A stretch of DNA of 64,000 nucleotides, taken from assembly GCA_024641655.1 (NCBI GenBank), contig JAHECR010000014.1, positions 1 through 64,000 of the forward strand, written 5' to 3'. Below are positions 36,238 to 45,839 of the stretch, in pieces. Within the stretch, counting starts at the first letter, position 1. Each line of letters begins with the position of its first letter. The DNA is from Acidimicrobiaceae bacterium (GTDB lineage: Bacteria; Actinomycetota; Acidimicrobiia; Acidimicrobiales; UBA8592). The translations under genes were made by a program, and so were the position numbers. Below the pieces are notes generated by a model, which was given only the letters and a program-made list of their open reading frames with translations, was not told the origin of the DNA and ran no database searches.

Positions 36238-38031
36238 ATGAGTAGCGTCGAGGGAATGGTCGGGAGTCACTGGGGCTTCGTAGCATCACTTATCCGGCCG
36301 CACCGTCGTGCGTTCGCCGGCTATGGCGTGATCTTGGCCGTGGCCACTGCGTTGCCCATTCTGGGAACGTTGGTGATCGCCCGCTTCGTCGACGAGATCG
36401 TGAAGGGGGCGGGCGTGAGCGCGGTGGCGCCTCTCGGCCTCGGGTACGCGGCAATCGGGCTGGCGACCGCGGTGATCGGCGTCCTCGTTACGTGGCGATC
36501 CACCGAGCTCGCCTGGCGCATCACCAACGGCCTGCGTCACGAGCTGGCGAGCCACGTGCTGCACGCCGACCTCGCGTTCCACCGTGATCGCACGCCGGGC
36601 GAGCTGCTGACTCGATGCGATGCGGACGTCACCGCGCTCACGACCTTCCTCGCATCGGTCGTGGCGCGCATCGTCGGGATCGCGTTGTTGGCCGTCGCGA
36701 GTGTGATCGTCTTGACGTTCGCCGAGCCCACGCTCGCCCCGGTCCTCGGCATCGGGTACGCCCTCTTGGGCTGGACCATGTGGCGGGTACGGGACCTGTC
36801 AGCGGAGGCGGTGCTCGCCGAGCGGGCGATCGATGCCGAGATGAACTCGATCGCCGAGCAGTACCTGGCCGGGGCCGAGGACGTCGCGGCGCTGGGTTCG
36901 GGAGCGCATGGCCTACGACGTTTCTCCGAACCCGCTGCCCGTCTTGTCGACGCCGCCGGCGAACGGGTTCGCTACGAGATGCGAGTCCAGAGCTCGCTCA
37001 AGGGCGTCGTTGCCCTGGTAATGATCGCCGTCATCGCTGCCGGTGGCCTCGGGTTGCGAAGGGGCTGGGTCGATGTCGCCGGGATCGTGCTCGCGTTCCG
37101 GATGGCGCAGATCGTGCGGGCTCCTGTCGAACACCTGACCTGGCGCCTCCAGGAGGCCCAGGGTGTGGCCGGCGCCGCGCGCCGGATCGTTCAGCTCGTC
37201 GAAGAACGGCGCGCGGTGGAGTCCGGATCAGCCGTGCTTCCCGACGGACCACTCGATCTCGCCTTCGAGCACGCGAGCCTCGTGTACGACGACGCCCACG
37301 ATGGTGCGGCTGCGCTTCATGGGCTCGACCTTGACCTGTCTCCGGGTCGAGTCGTCGGTCTGGTGGGTCGCTCCGGGTCCGGGAAGACGACCATTGCTCG
37401 CTTGGTCCTGCGCCTCGTCACCGCCACCGGGGGACACGTCCGTGTCGGTGGGGTCGACGTGGCCGGACTCGACGATGCGCGGTTCCGTGACCGGGTGGTG
37501 GCCATTCCCCAGGACGTGCAGCTGTTTCCCGGGACGGTCCGCGACAACGTCACCCTGTTCGCCGTCGTCGACGACGCGCTGGTGCGGGCCGCGCTCGGGG
37601 ATGCCGGGCTCGGGCGTTGGCTCGAGGACCTGCCCGCGGGGCTCGACACGATCCTCTCCGCCGACGGGCGTCCGGGTGCCGCTGCGTCGGCAGCAGACCA
37701 CGGGGGGCTCTCGGCTGGGCAGGCACAACTTCTGGCGATCGCTCGTGCCCTGCTCGCCGAGCCCGACCTGGTCGTCCTCGACGAAGCCACGTCGCGGGTG
37801 GATCCGGCGACGCAGGCTGCGATCTCGGAGGGTCTGGCGCGGCTCGTGCGTGGACGGACAGCGATCATCATCGCCCATCGGCTCGAGACGCTCGAGATCT
37901 GCGACGACATCGCGGTGCTTGCCGACGGGAGGCTTGTCGAGTTCGGGAACCGAGCGGAGCTCGCGGCCGACCCGGGTTCTCGGTATGCCGCCCTGCGTGC
38001 CGTCGGTGCCGAGGCCGAGGAGCTCGCATGA
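36238..38031 (+). CDS. ABC exporter half-transporter, consensus-Walker subunit
   Basis: A 597-residue half-exporter: six-helix transmembrane domain (about residues 20-310) then an ATPase with Walker A GRSGSGKTT, Q-loop VAIPQDVQLF, Walker B LVVLDEATSRVD with the catalytic Glu, and the switch His in IIIAHRLET. Its signature motif is LSAGQ rather than LSGGQ. Start ATG 36238; ATG 36256 with GAGGGA upstream is an alternative. It overlaps the next half-transporter by four bases (ATGA), so they should form a heterodimer. Substrate unknown. Confidence 0.85.
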   Translation: MSSVEGMVGSHWGFVASLIRPHRRAFAGYGVILAVATALPILGTLVIARFVDEIVKGAGVSAVAPLGLGYAAIGLATAVIGVLVTWRSTELAWRITNGLRHELASHVLHADLAFHRDRTPGELLTRCDADVTALTTFLASVVARIVGIALLAVASVIVLTFAEPTLAPVLGIGYALLGWTMWRVRDLSAEAVLAERAIDAEMNSIAEQYLAGAEDVAALGSGAHGLRRFSEPAARLVDAAGERVRYEMRVQSSLKGVVALVMIAVIAAGGLGLRRGWVDVAGIVLAFRMAQIVRAPVEHLTWRLQEAQGVAGAARRIVQLVEERRAVESGSAVLPDGPLDLAFEHASLVYDDAHDGAAALHGLDLDLSPGRVVGLVGRSGSGKTTIARLVLRLVTATGGHVRVGGVDVAGLDDARFRDRVVAIPQDVQLFPGTVRDNVTLFAVVDDALVRAALGDAGLGRWLEDLPAGLDTILSADGRPGAAASAADHGGLSAGQAQLLAIARALLAEPDLVVLDEATSRVDPATQAAISEGLARLVRGRTAIIIAHRLETLEICDDIAVLADGRLVEFGNRAELAADPGSRYAALRAVGAEAEELA

Positions 38032-39722
38032 GCGTTTCGCGCGCCCGCCGTGGCCTCATGCGCGGGGAGCGCCGGATGGCGTCGGTGGCGACGTTCCGGG
38101 GGAAGCAGTACTGGCTCGGCACGGCCGGCTGGACCGCCTACTTCGCGTCGCCGGTGGTCCCCGGTTGGCTGATCGGCAAGATCTTCGACGAGTACCAGCA
38201 CCGTGGTGCCAGCGGGCGTGTGGTCGTCCTGGTCGGCGCGCTCGCCGTCGTCGAGTTCGGGCTCATCTTCGCCATCGCCGTGGTGCATCGCACCTACATC
38301 CGTGGCGCGGAGTCAGCGAAGGCGCTGATGCGCGCCAATGTCATCGATGCCCAACTCGCAAGTGGTGGGACCCGCGCCGGGTCGCGCAACGTGGCGGTGG
38401 GGGACGTCCTGGTGCGCCTGCGCGACGACCCGTTCGACATGCTGTTCCTCATCGACAACTGGGCCGATCTGTTGGGATCGGTCCTGTACGGCTCGGCAGC
38501 CGCGTACTTCCTCGTGAAGATCGACCCGTGGGCGGCCGTCGCGGGCATCGCACCGCTGTTGGCGTTGGGCTTCGCCAACCGGTTCGTCGCCCACCTCGCG
38601 CGGCGTTACCGGGTACGGGCGCGTGCTGCCGCGAGCGAGGTGAGCGGGTTCCTGGCGGCCGCGTTCGAAGCGTCGCTCACGGTCAAGGTCTCCGGCGCGC
38701 AGCCCAACGTGCTGCGGCGACTCGATGAACTCAACGAGCGCCGTGGTCGCGCGGCGATCGCTGACGGCGTGTGGAACGAGGTCACCTGGACAGCGAACAC
38801 CACGATGGCCGATGTGTTCATCGGCGTGGCGCTCGTAGTGGCGGCCCGGGGGCCGCTCACCGCCGGTGACGTCACCCTGTTCTTCTCCTATCTGGTGGCG
38901 ATGACCTGGTTGCCGATGCGCCTCGGTGGGCTCGTGGCGGGCCGCCGACGCTATGAGGTCTCGGCCGAGCGCATGGATGCGCTCGTTGCGCGTGCCGACG
39001 ACGAGTCCGATCCGCTCGTCGGCTTCCGGCCCTTGCCGGTGCTCGGCGGACCGGTGGTCCCTCCGCCCACGTCGCCGCAGCGGGTGCCGCTCGAGCGGCT
39101 CGAGATCCGGGGCCTGACCGTCGAGAGCCGGGGCCTGCGCGACGTCGACCTCGACGTGGCGCGCGGCGAGCTCGTGGTGGTCACCGGCCCGGTGGGTGCG
39201 GGCAAGTCGTCGTTGCTGCGGGCGATCGTCGGCCTCGTCGACATCGACGCCGGCACGGTCCGATGGAACGGAAGCGTGATCGCCGACCGGGCGGCGTTCT
39301 TCGTTCCCCCGCAGTGCGCCTATGTGGCCCAGGTCCCGCGACTGTTCGCCGAGCCGCTCGGCGACAACCTCCGACTCGGGCACCCCATCTCGGAGCGCGA
39401 CGTGCTCACCGCGATCGCGACGGCTGCTTTCGACGAGGATCTTGCTGACCTCCCCGAGGGTCTGGCGACGCTCGTCGGGGCCCGCGGTGTGCGCCTGAGC
39501 GGTGGACAGGTCCAGCGGGCGGCTGGGGCCCGCGCCATCGCCCATCGCCCCGAGCTGTTGGTGCTCGACGACCTCACGAGCGCGCTCGACGTCACCACGG
39601 AGATGCAGCTCTGGGACCGGTTGGCTTCAGCGGGCTTCACGGTGCTCACCGCATCGAATCGACCGGCCGCGCTCGATCGAGCCCATCACGTGCTGGAGCT
39701 GAGGCCGACGCCGCGGCGGTAG
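38028..39722 (+). CDS. ABC exporter half-transporter, degenerate-Walker subunit
   Basis: A 564-residue partner of the previous gene. Its transmembrane domain has weak resemblance to standard ABC_membrane. The ATPase has Walker A GPVGAGKSS and a canonical LSGGQVQRAAGARA signature, but Walker B is LLVLDDLTSALD, with Asp where the catalytic Glu should be, and the switch His is lost (TASNRPAAL). This subunit's Walker site plus the partner's LSAGQ makes the non-hydrolysing degenerate site of a heterodimeric exporter such as TM287/288. Translation is coupled to the first subunit. Confidence 0.85.
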   Translation: MSVSRARRGLMRGERRMASVATFRGKQYWLGTAGWTAYFASPVVPGWLIGKIFDEYQHRGASGRVVVLVGALAVVEFGLIFAIAVVHRTYIRGAESAKALMRANVIDAQLASGGTRAGSRNVAVGDVLVRLRDDPFDMLFLIDNWADLLGSVLYGSAAAYFLVKIDPWAAVAGIAPLLALGFANRFVAHLARRYRVRARAAASEVSGFLAAAFEASLTVKVSGAQPNVLRRLDELNERRGRAAIADGVWNEVTWTANTTMADVFIGVALVVAARGPLTAGDVTLFFSYLVAMTWLPMRLGGLVAGRRRYEVSAERMDALVARADDESDPLVGFRPLPVLGGPVVPPPTSPQRVPLERLEIRGLTVESRGLRDVDLDVARGELVVVTGPVGAGKSSLLRAIVGLVDIDAGTVRWNGSVIADRAAFFVPPQCAYVAQVPRLFAEPLGDNLRLGHPISERDVLTAIATAAFDEDLADLPEGLATLVGARGVRLSGGQVQRAAGARAIAHRPELLVLDDLTSALDVTTEMQLWDRLASAGFTVLTASNRPAALDRAHHVLELRPTPRR

Positions 39723-39728
39723 TCGCTT

Positions 39729-40172
39729 TCAGTCGCGGGTCATCTGGAAGCGGCCACCGGAGTCTCGCCCGCCCACCCGGTCGAGGTCGATGACCACGGC
39801 GAAGCCGGTCCGGTCGGGGTCGTGGCCCTGCTCGATCTCGTGGATGCCCTCGTACACGCGGTCGCGCTCGGCGGGATCGGTGACGAGGCGCGCTCGCCCA
39901 CCGAATCGGTAGATCCGTCCGTTCACCATGTCGGTGTACGCGAGCTCGATCTTGGGGTGGGTGGGGATGGTGGCGACGAGTTCGCTGTCGGGGTTGCGGG
40001 CCCACAGTGCGAGCTGGTCGTCGCCGAACGCATGGACGCTGCCGTAGAACCCCATGTGGGGATCGCCGTTGCGGTCAACATATGCGGCCACCACTGCGAG
40101 CCGGTCGGTCATGGCGCTTGCGAGGTGCGACTTCAGTTCGTCGCCGAGTTCGATCATCGCGTTTGTGCTCAC
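39729..40172 (-). CDS. Pyridoxamine 5'-phosphate oxidase-fold (PPOX) protein
   Basis: A 147-residue split-barrel protein of the PNPOx-like group (RLAVVAAYVDRNGDPHMGFYGSVHAF, then LALWARNP and PKIELAYTD). Actinobacterial members bind FMN or F420 and reduce or detoxify varied substrates. GTG at 40172 is used; ATG at 40157 is a second possible start. Convergent with the ABC exporter, six bases apart. Confidence 0.75.
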   Translation of the reverse strand: MSTNAMIELGDELKSHLASAMTDRLAVVAAYVDRNGDPHMGFYGSVHAFGDDQLALWARNPDSELVATIPTHPKIELAYTDMVNGRIYRFGGRARLVTDPAERDRVYEGIHEIEQGHDPDRTGFAVVIDLDRVGGRDSGGRFQMTRD

Positions 40173-40514
40173 TTTCGGCGGGCCCGTCGGCGCCGTTTTC
40201 TGTGTGATGTGTACCACGATGGCGGACCACCTGCTGGCGTACGGCTCGGCCCGAGACGGAAGTCGCCCGTTGCGGGCCTTCCATTGCGGCGGACAATCTG
40301 CGCACAATCAACCAACGGCTCATGCGTGCCCGGTAGCAGCAGCTCAGCGGATGGTGTGCGCAGCGGGTCGTGACCGCTGAGCGACCAGATGAGCACGGTC
40401 AGACGCCTGACGGCGCAGGCAGAGACGAACGCCGGTCGGTTTCCACCGTGCTCGAGCTGCACGGCTCTGCGATGCGACAGCGGAGACGGGTGGCATCGCG
40501 CGGAGGAGGATCCC
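40173..40514. other. 342-base intergenic stretch with an inverted repeat
   Basis: No gene that I can support. It contains GCTCAGCGG (40342-40350) and CCGCTGAGC (40374-40382), perfect 9-base arms 23 bases apart, lacking a T-run. It should hold the promoters of the two divergent flanking genes. Confidence 0.4.
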
Positions 40515-40976
40515 ATGGACCAGCTCGACGAAGCCGCCACTGAGCGGGAGCGATCGGCCAGGCGACGCGACCGGCTCCGGACGCTGATGGATCGGCTGGA
40601 GGTCGCGCTCGCAGAACCCGCGCGTCGTGACCTCCTGCAGTGGCGCGACGACGTCGCCGCCGTCGTCGGCGACCTCCGCGTGGCGCTCGAGGATCATGCG
40701 GCGGAGACCGAGGCGCCCGGCGGCCTGTTCGACGACGTGACCAGGCTCGCCCCACGACTCACCCACCAGGTCGGCCAACTGCGCTCCGAACACCCTGAGC
40801 TGCTCGCCCGGGCAGCGACCTTGCAGGCCGCCGTCACGCAGGATTCATCCGACGAGGTCGTGGCGACGGCGCGATCCCAGGGCATTGCGCTCCTGGGCCA
40901 GCTCGTGCGGCATCGCCACGCCGGATCGGACCTGTTGTACGAGGCCTACTGGGTGGATGTCGCCGTCGGCGACTGA
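40515..40976 (+). CDS. Small helical protein of unknown function
   Basis: A 153-residue protein predicted to be nearly all helix and rich in Glu, Arg, Ala and Leu (ATERERSARRRDRLRTLMDRL, VAAVVGDLRVALEDHAAE), ending LLYEAYWVDVAVGD. The helical-bundle look and late His residues recall hemerythrin-like proteins, but the metal motif HxxxE is not evident, so I do not claim it. ATG at 40515 has GGAGGA six bases upstream. Flanked by a PPOX gene and a small protein, each apparently its own unit. Confidence 0.6.
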   Translation: MDQLDEAATERERSARRRDRLRTLMDRLEVALAEPARRDLLQWRDDVAAVVGDLRVALEDHAAETEAPGGLFDDVTRLAPRLTHQVGQLRSEHPELLARAATLQAAVTQDSSDEVVATARSQGIALLGQLVRHRHAGSDLLYEAYWVDVAVGD

Positions 40977-40996
40977 CTCCGGCCCGCGAAACGTCG

Positions 40997-41251
40997 TCAG
41001 TTCGTAGCGGGTACGAGCAGGGAATGGACCTCGACGACTCGAGGCAGTTGCACTGCCACGATGTCGAAGTCGTCCCCCATGATCGTCGATCGCGAGTTCG
41101 CGCTCGAGACGTTGACCTCGCCGCTCGGCAGTCGGCGAACTTCTCCGACCCGGAACCACCCCTCGCCCGATTCGGGGTCGCGGTTGACCACGTCGCCGAC
41201 CTCGAGGTCAGCGAGGCGCATCTTCACCAGTTCGATGATCGTTCGTTGCAT
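40997..41251 (-). CDS. 84-residue protein of unknown function
   Basis: A small protein predicted to be mostly beta strand: MRLADLEVGDVVNRDPESG, then GWFRVGEVRRLPSGEVNVS and a strand ending in VVEVHSLL. Hydrophobic-polar alternation looks like an SH3-like small barrel. AGGAG stands eight bases before the ATG at 41251. Not recognised. It is convergent with the helical protein upstream. Confidence 0.55.
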   Translation of the reverse strand: MQRTIIELVKMRLADLEVGDVVNRDPESGEGWFRVGEVRRLPSGEVNVSSANSRSTIMGDDFDIVAVQLPRVVEVHSLLVPATN

Positions 41252-41430
41252 GATCGGGCTCCTCGACGCGTGGGGGGTGTGGGTACGCCGTTCGGTCCGG
41301 ACAACGTCGTCGCCTCGCCGCATGAGCCATCGGTCGGCTTCGCTGCGAGATGAGGCACGACGCTCGCAGACAGACGGGCCGGGACGGGCAGCGGGGGATA
41401 AGGTGCGGGCGAACTCCAAAGGGGGAAGAC

Positions 41431-42243
41431 ATGTCCACAGATGCGTTTCCGGTTCCCGACTATCCCGGACTGCTCCGGCTCGACGGCAAGGGCTACATCG
41501 TCGTCGGCGGCGGTCTGGGCATGGGTCGCCAGACCGCCCACGCGCTGACGGCATGCGGGGCGAAGGTGGCGGTCATCGACATCGATCGTGAGCGCGCCGC
41601 CGCTGTGGCCGGCGAGGTGGGTGGCGTCGCGCTGCAGGCTGACGCCACCCGGCGGGAGGACGTCGAACGTGTGGTGGCCGAGGCCGAGGCCGCCCTGGGA
41701 ACGATCGACGGGCTCGTCGACATCGTCGGGCTCGCCGAATGGTCCAGCGCGCTCGACCTTCCCGACGACATGTGGGAGCGGCAGTTCGACATGTGTCTGC
41801 GGCACGCCTACCTGTTCGGTCAGACCGTGGGCCGCCGGCTGGCTGCCAAAGGCGGCGGCACCATGGTGTTCGTCGCCTCGGTGAGCGGCATCGACAGCGC
41901 TCCCAACCATGGTGCCTACGGGGCTGCCAAGGCCGGACTCATGTCGTGGGTCCGCACGTTGGCCGTCGAGCTCGGCCCCGACGGCGTGCGGGTCAACGCG
42001 GTGGCGCCGGGGTCCATCCACACCCCGCGCCTGTATGGCCTCGACGGTGGCAACGACCCCGACAAGCAGGCGGCGTCGGCTGCGACCGCACCATTGCAGC
42101 GCATGGGTGAGCCGCACGACATCGCCGGCGCGGCGCTGTTCTTGTCGACGCCGTTGTCGAGCTACGTCACGGGCCGGACCATCGTGGTCGACGGGGGCGT
42201 CGATGCGCTCTTCCCCTACATGGGGATCACCCCGCGCGGGTGA
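41431..42243 (+). CDS. Short-chain dehydrogenase/reductase
   Basis: A 270-residue SDR. The cofactor motif is VGGGLGMGRQ (variant of TGxxxGIG), followed by VIDIDRE whose Asp indicates NAD(H); the active site shows VASVSG and YGAAKAG, and the tail is the standard VDGGVDAL. ATG at 41431 has GGGGGAAGAC upstream. The PHA synthase gene follows 79 bases later on the same strand, so it may be in the same unit. Substrate not predictable. Confidence 0.8.
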   Translation: MSTDAFPVPDYPGLLRLDGKGYIVVGGGLGMGRQTAHALTACGAKVAVIDIDRERAAAVAGEVGGVALQADATRREDVERVVAEAEAALGTIDGLVDIVGLAEWSSALDLPDDMWERQFDMCLRHAYLFGQTVGRRLAAKGGGTMVFVASVSGIDSAPNHGAYGAAKAGLMSWVRTLAVELGPDGVRVNAVAPGSIHTPRLYGLDGGNDPDKQAASAATAPLQRMGEPHDIAGAALFLSTPLSSYVTGRTIVVDGGVDALFPYMGITPRG

Positions 42244-42322
42244 CGGGGTGCGCCGGTTCGCTCGATGCACGCGAGCCGGTGACCTCGTGACGCAGCTGTG
42301 ACCGGAGCCCTAGGCTGAACGC

Positions 42323-44053
42323 GTGTCCTCTGACAAGCGCGTCCTCTCCGACCTTCCGATCCTGCCGATCGACCAGTCCCCCTGGAGCGACGTCTCCCAT
42401 CGACTCGTCGAGTCCGCCGATCCCATGGGGTTCCTGCGGGTGCTCGCCGAGGCGGGGACCAAGGCTGCCCGCAACCCGCGTGAGGTCGGAGCGGCATCGT
42501 GGAAGTTCCTCTCACGCGCCGCGCAGGTCGGTCCGGTCGCCGTCGCCAAGCGGCTCGGACTCGACACCCCCGACGTCAAGGAGGTGTCCAGGTCGGACAG
42601 GCGCTTCGACGATCCGACCTGGGAGGAGAACCTCCTCTACTACATGCTCCAGCAGCTGTACCTCCTGCACGGCGACCTCATCACCGACTTGGTCCAAGCT
42701 GCGGAATTGGAGCCTGCGCGTCAGCGCAAGGCCGATTTCGCGGCGCAACTTCTGGTCAACGCGCTGGCGCCGACGAACACGTTGATCGGCAACCCGAAGG
42801 CGCTGAAGCGAGCCGTGGAGACGCGTGGCGAGAGCGTGGTCCGTGGCGCTCGCAATTTCCTCGACGACCTCTTCAACAACCAGGGCCGCCCGCGTCAGGT
42901 GGACGCTGCGGGGTTCGAGGTCGGGGTGAACATGGCGGTGACGCCGGGCAAGGTGGTCTACCGCAGCGACCTGATCGAGCTCATCCAGTACGAGCCGCAG
43001 ACCGAACAGGTGCACGAGACGCCCCTGTTGTTCTGCCCCCCGTGGATCAACAAGTACTACATCATGGACCTGGCGCCCGGGCGCAGCCTGATCGAGTGGG
43101 CCGTGCAGCACGGCCACACCTGTTTTGCGATCAGCTACCGAAACCCCGACGAGTCCATGGCGGAGACCAGTTTCGAGGACTACCTGTTCGGCGGGCCGCT
43201 CGATGCCGCCCGGGTGGTGTGCGAGATCACGGGGGCCGACTCGGTCAACACGGTGAGCGTGTGCCTCGGCGGCACCCTCACGGCGATGGCCATGGCCCAA
43301 GAGGTCAACGCCGGCACGAGCGTCATCAACACGGCCACCTTCATCAACACCCACACCGACTTCGAGCTGTCGGGGTCTCTCGGCGCGTTCACCGATGAGG
43401 CAGCGGTGAGCTCGATGGAGAAGCGGATGACCAAGAAGGGCTACCTCGAGGGCTCCGAGATGGCGGGTACGTTCGATTCGCTGCGCGCCAACGATCTCAT
43501 CTTCCAGTACGTCGTGAACAACTGGCTCCTGGGGCAGGATCCACCTGCGTTCGACCTTCTGGCGTGGAACGCTGACTCGACCCGCATGCCGGCCCGTATG
43601 CACACCAGTTATCTGCGGAGCTGCTACATCGACAACGAGTTCTCGCAGGGCAAGCTGAAGGTCGACGGCCGACGCCTCAAGCCGTCGAGGGTCGAAAAGG
43701 ACACCTTCGTCCTCAGCGCGGTCGACGATCACATCGTCCCCTGGCAGTCTGCCTACCGCACGACCCGGGTTCTCGGCGGCGACAGCACCTTCGTGCTGAG
43801 CACCGCCGGCCACATCGCCGGCATCGTCAATCCGCCGAGCCCCAAGGCGAAGTACTGGACCAATCCGGAGCTGCCCGCCGACCCTGCGGACTGGATCGAC
43901 CATGCCGAGCTCCACGAGAGCACCTGGTGGGAGGCGTGGACGGCGTGGGTCGCCGAACGCGCCGGCGCCATGCGCGCCCCACGTGTAGTCGGTTCGAACA
44001 TCCATCCACCGCTGTGTGATGCGCCGGGCGAGTACGTGCGCGCGCGGGCCTGA
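42323..44053 (+). CDS. phaC: Polyhydroxyalkanoate synthase
   Basis: A 576-residue PhaC. The alpha/beta-hydrolase lipase-box-like site reads VSVCLGGT with catalytic Cys314 (the usual Gly two residues before it is Ser), catalytic Asp468 in SAVDDHIVPW and His497 in TAGHIAGIVNPP. The length fits a stand-alone class I type, and no PhaE or PhaR subunit gene is adjacent. It polymerises 3-hydroxyacyl-CoA into storage granules. GTG start at 42323. It converges with the regulator-dehydrogenase pair, and a small phasin gene is 1.5 kb away, making a PHA locus. Confidence 0.85.
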   Translation: MSSDKRVLSDLPILPIDQSPWSDVSHRLVESADPMGFLRVLAEAGTKAARNPREVGAASWKFLSRAAQVGPVAVAKRLGLDTPDVKEVSRSDRRFDDPTWEENLLYYMLQQLYLLHGDLITDLVQAAELEPARQRKADFAAQLLVNALAPTNTLIGNPKALKRAVETRGESVVRGARNFLDDLFNNQGRPRQVDAAGFEVGVNMAVTPGKVVYRSDLIELIQYEPQTEQVHETPLLFCPPWINKYYIMDLAPGRSLIEWAVQHGHTCFAISYRNPDESMAETSFEDYLFGGPLDAARVVCEITGADSVNTVSVCLGGTLTAMAMAQEVNAGTSVINTATFINTHTDFELSGSLGAFTDEAAVSSMEKRMTKKGYLEGSEMAGTFDSLRANDLIFQYVVNNWLLGQDPPAFDLLAWNADSTRMPARMHTSYLRSCYIDNEFSQGKLKVDGRRLKPSRVEKDTFVLSAVDDHIVPWQSAYRTTRVLGGDSTFVLSTAGHIAGIVNPPSPKAKYWTNPELPADPADWIDHAELHESTWWEAWTAWVAERAGAMRAPRVVGSNIHPPLCDAPGEYVRARA

Positions 44054-44087
44054 TCCCCAGCTGGTCTGACCCTCCGGGCAGGTCCGC

Positions 44088-44456
44088 TCAGGCGGTCTCG
44101 GCGGACTCCGACACGAATCCGCGCAACACCATCAACAACGCTGCCTTCTGCTCGCTCGACAGCCTCGAGTCGGCACGAATGGCGGCCTCGGTATCATCGC
44201 CGGGGACGTCGACGGAGTCGCCGAGGCCGGCGGCCTGGGCCAGCAGCGCTTGCGCCGAGAGGTTCAGGGCGTCGGCGAGGCTGCGGATCACGCGCACCGA
44301 GGGGCGGTGCACCCCCCGCTCGATCTGGCTGAGATACGGGTTCGAGATGTTGGTGAGCTCGGACAGTTGACGCAGGCTGAGTTGGGCCAGCTTGCGCTGC
44401 GTGCGCAGATACTCGCCGAACGCCTGTGCGGCGGGCGTGCGGGTCGACGGTGTCAT
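44088..44456 (-). CDS. XRE-family helix-turn-helix regulator
   Basis: A 122-residue protein whose first 70 residues are a Cro/C1-type HTH: FGEYLRTQRKLAQLSLRQLSE, then TNISNPYLSQIERG and PSVRVIRSLADALNLS. The rest is a short acidic and Leu-rich tail. Its ATG shares a base with the 3-hydroxybutyryl-CoA dehydrogenase stop (TGATG), so they are translated together. Close to PHA genes, it is a candidate for controlling PHA turnover or the phasin promoter; that link is inference. Confidence 0.85.
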   Translation of the reverse strand: MTPSTRTPAAQAFGEYLRTQRKLAQLSLRQLSELTNISNPYLSQIERGVHRPSVRVIRSLADALNLSAQALLAQAAGLGDSVDVPGDDTEAAIRADSRLSSEQKAALLMVLRGFVSESAETA

Positions 44457-45310
44457 CAGTCGTAGGTGTAGAACCCGATTTTGGTCTTGCGGCCCAGGTG
44501 CCCCGCGGCGACCATGCGCTTGAGTAGGGGCGGTGCTGCGTAGTTCCGCTCGTGGTACTCGGCATGCATGACGTCAGCCACGGCCTTGATGGTGTCGAGA
44601 CCGATGAGGTCGCACAACTCGAGTGGCCCCATCGGATGGGCACAGCCGGCCCGCATGCCGAGGTCGATGTCATCGCGGGTGACCATGCCGCGATCGAGCA
44701 TGGCGATCGCGCTCAGCAGGTATGGCACCAGCAGGCGGTTCACCACGAACCCGGCACGGTCTCGGGTGTGGATGATCTGCTTGCCGAGGCCCTCGACGGC
44801 GAATTCGTCGGCGAGCGCGATGGTTTCGTTGCTGGTGGTGAGGCAGCTGATGACCTCCACGAGCGGCTGGACGGTGGCCGGATTGAAGAAGTGCAGGCCG
44901 AGGACCTTGTCGGGCCGCTTCGTGGTCACCGCAAGATCGATGATCGGGATCGACGACGTATTGGTGGCGAGCAGCGATTCCTCAGGCAGGATCTTGTCGA
45001 GGAGCGTGAACACCTCGGCCTTTGCCGTGTACTCCTCGATGATGGCCTCGATGACGATGTCGCAGTGCTCCATGGCATTGAGGTCCGAGCTCACGATCAG
45101 TCGCGCTTCGGCCGATTCGCGCTGTTCGTCGGTGATCTTGCCGCGGCTGTGGGCCCGCTCGATCGACCCGAGCATCCGGGCGCGACCCGCGTCCGCGTAC
45201 TCCGGGCTCGACTCCACGACGACGGTGTGGAACCCACCCATGAGGGCGACCTCTGCAATACCCGAACCCATGGTTCCTGCTCCCAGGACCCCGACGGTTT
45301 CGATCTTCAT
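44456..45310 (-). CDS. 3-hydroxybutyryl-CoA dehydrogenase
   Basis: A 284-residue enzyme, length typical. The NAD-binding site is VGVLGAGTMGSGIAEVA; conserved catalytic features are HFFNP, with the His essential for the reaction, and the C-terminal domain DRAGFVVNRLLVPYLL, AGCAHPMGPLELCDLIGLD. It converts (S)-3-hydroxybutyryl-CoA and acetoacetyl-CoA using NAD(P). In a PHA locus it may feed or drain C4 units. ATG at 45310 follows TTGGAG. Confidence 0.9.
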   Translation of the reverse strand: MKIETVGVLGAGTMGSGIAEVALMGGFHTVVVESSPEYADAGRARMLGSIERAHSRGKITDEQRESAEARLIVSSDLNAMEHCDIVIEAIIEEYTAKAEVFTLLDKILPEESLLATNTSSIPIIDLAVTTKRPDKVLGLHFFNPATVQPLVEVISCLTTSNETIALADEFAVEGLGKQIIHTRDRAGFVVNRLLVPYLLSAIAMLDRGMVTRDDIDLGMRAGCAHPMGPLELCDLIGLDTIKAVADVMHAEYHERNYAAPPLLKRMVAAGHLGRKTKIGFYTYD

Positions 45311-45509
45311 GTGGGTGTGCTCCAATATTGTGGGACGGCCGGCATGCATCGCCACCGGTCGGTCGAACCGGGCGGCCTCACCCTATACCAAGACCGTGCG
45401 TGGCATACCAAGCGAGACAGGTGCCCAAAACTGCATCGGCACCCGTCGAGCGGACTTGAAACCCGGGGGACTCAAGCGCTCGGCGGGTGCCGAGACGAGC
45501 CGGAACGGC

Positions 45510-45818
45510 TCAGGCCTTTGCGGCCTTGGGCTCGACCTTGGCGACGGCGGGTGCCATGGCCTTGATCAGCGACAGAGCGAAGTCGCGCTGCGCGTCGAGC
45601 ATTTTCTGAGCGAACTCGAAGCCGCCTTCGACGGTGTCGGTGGGGGAGGGGAGGTTGTCGAGACCCGGGATGGAGGGGGCATTGAAGTTGGCCGGGGTGA
45701 TGGACTCGATGGCCTCGGCCCAGTTGCGCACGCCGTCGACGATGGCGTTGCTGCCCATCGCGTAGGCGTTGAGGATCTGCTCCTGTGCGGTCTTGCCGAG
45801 CTCGGTGGCGGTTGCCAT
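45510..45818 (-). CDS. Short phasin-like protein (PHA granule-associated)
   Basis: A 102-residue amphipathic helical protein rich in Ala, ending in Ala/Lys (KVEPKAAKA), with EGGFEFAQKMLDAQRDFALSLIKAM near residue 65 as in phasins, which coat PHA granules. It opens MATATELGKTAQEQILNAYA. AAGGAGAA is seven bases upstream of the ATG. Shorter than many phasins, but the context with PhaC supports the role. The 5' region carries a hairpin and repeated ATGTCAAG-type elements, consistent with regulated, strong expression. Confidence 0.7.
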   Translation of the reverse strand: MATATELGKTAQEQILNAYAMGSNAIVDGVRNWAEAIESITPANFNAPSIPGLDNLPSPTDTVEGGFEFAQKMLDAQRDFALSLIKAMAPAVAKVEPKAAKA

Positions 45819-45839
45819 GGTGTTGTTCTCCTTTTGGCA

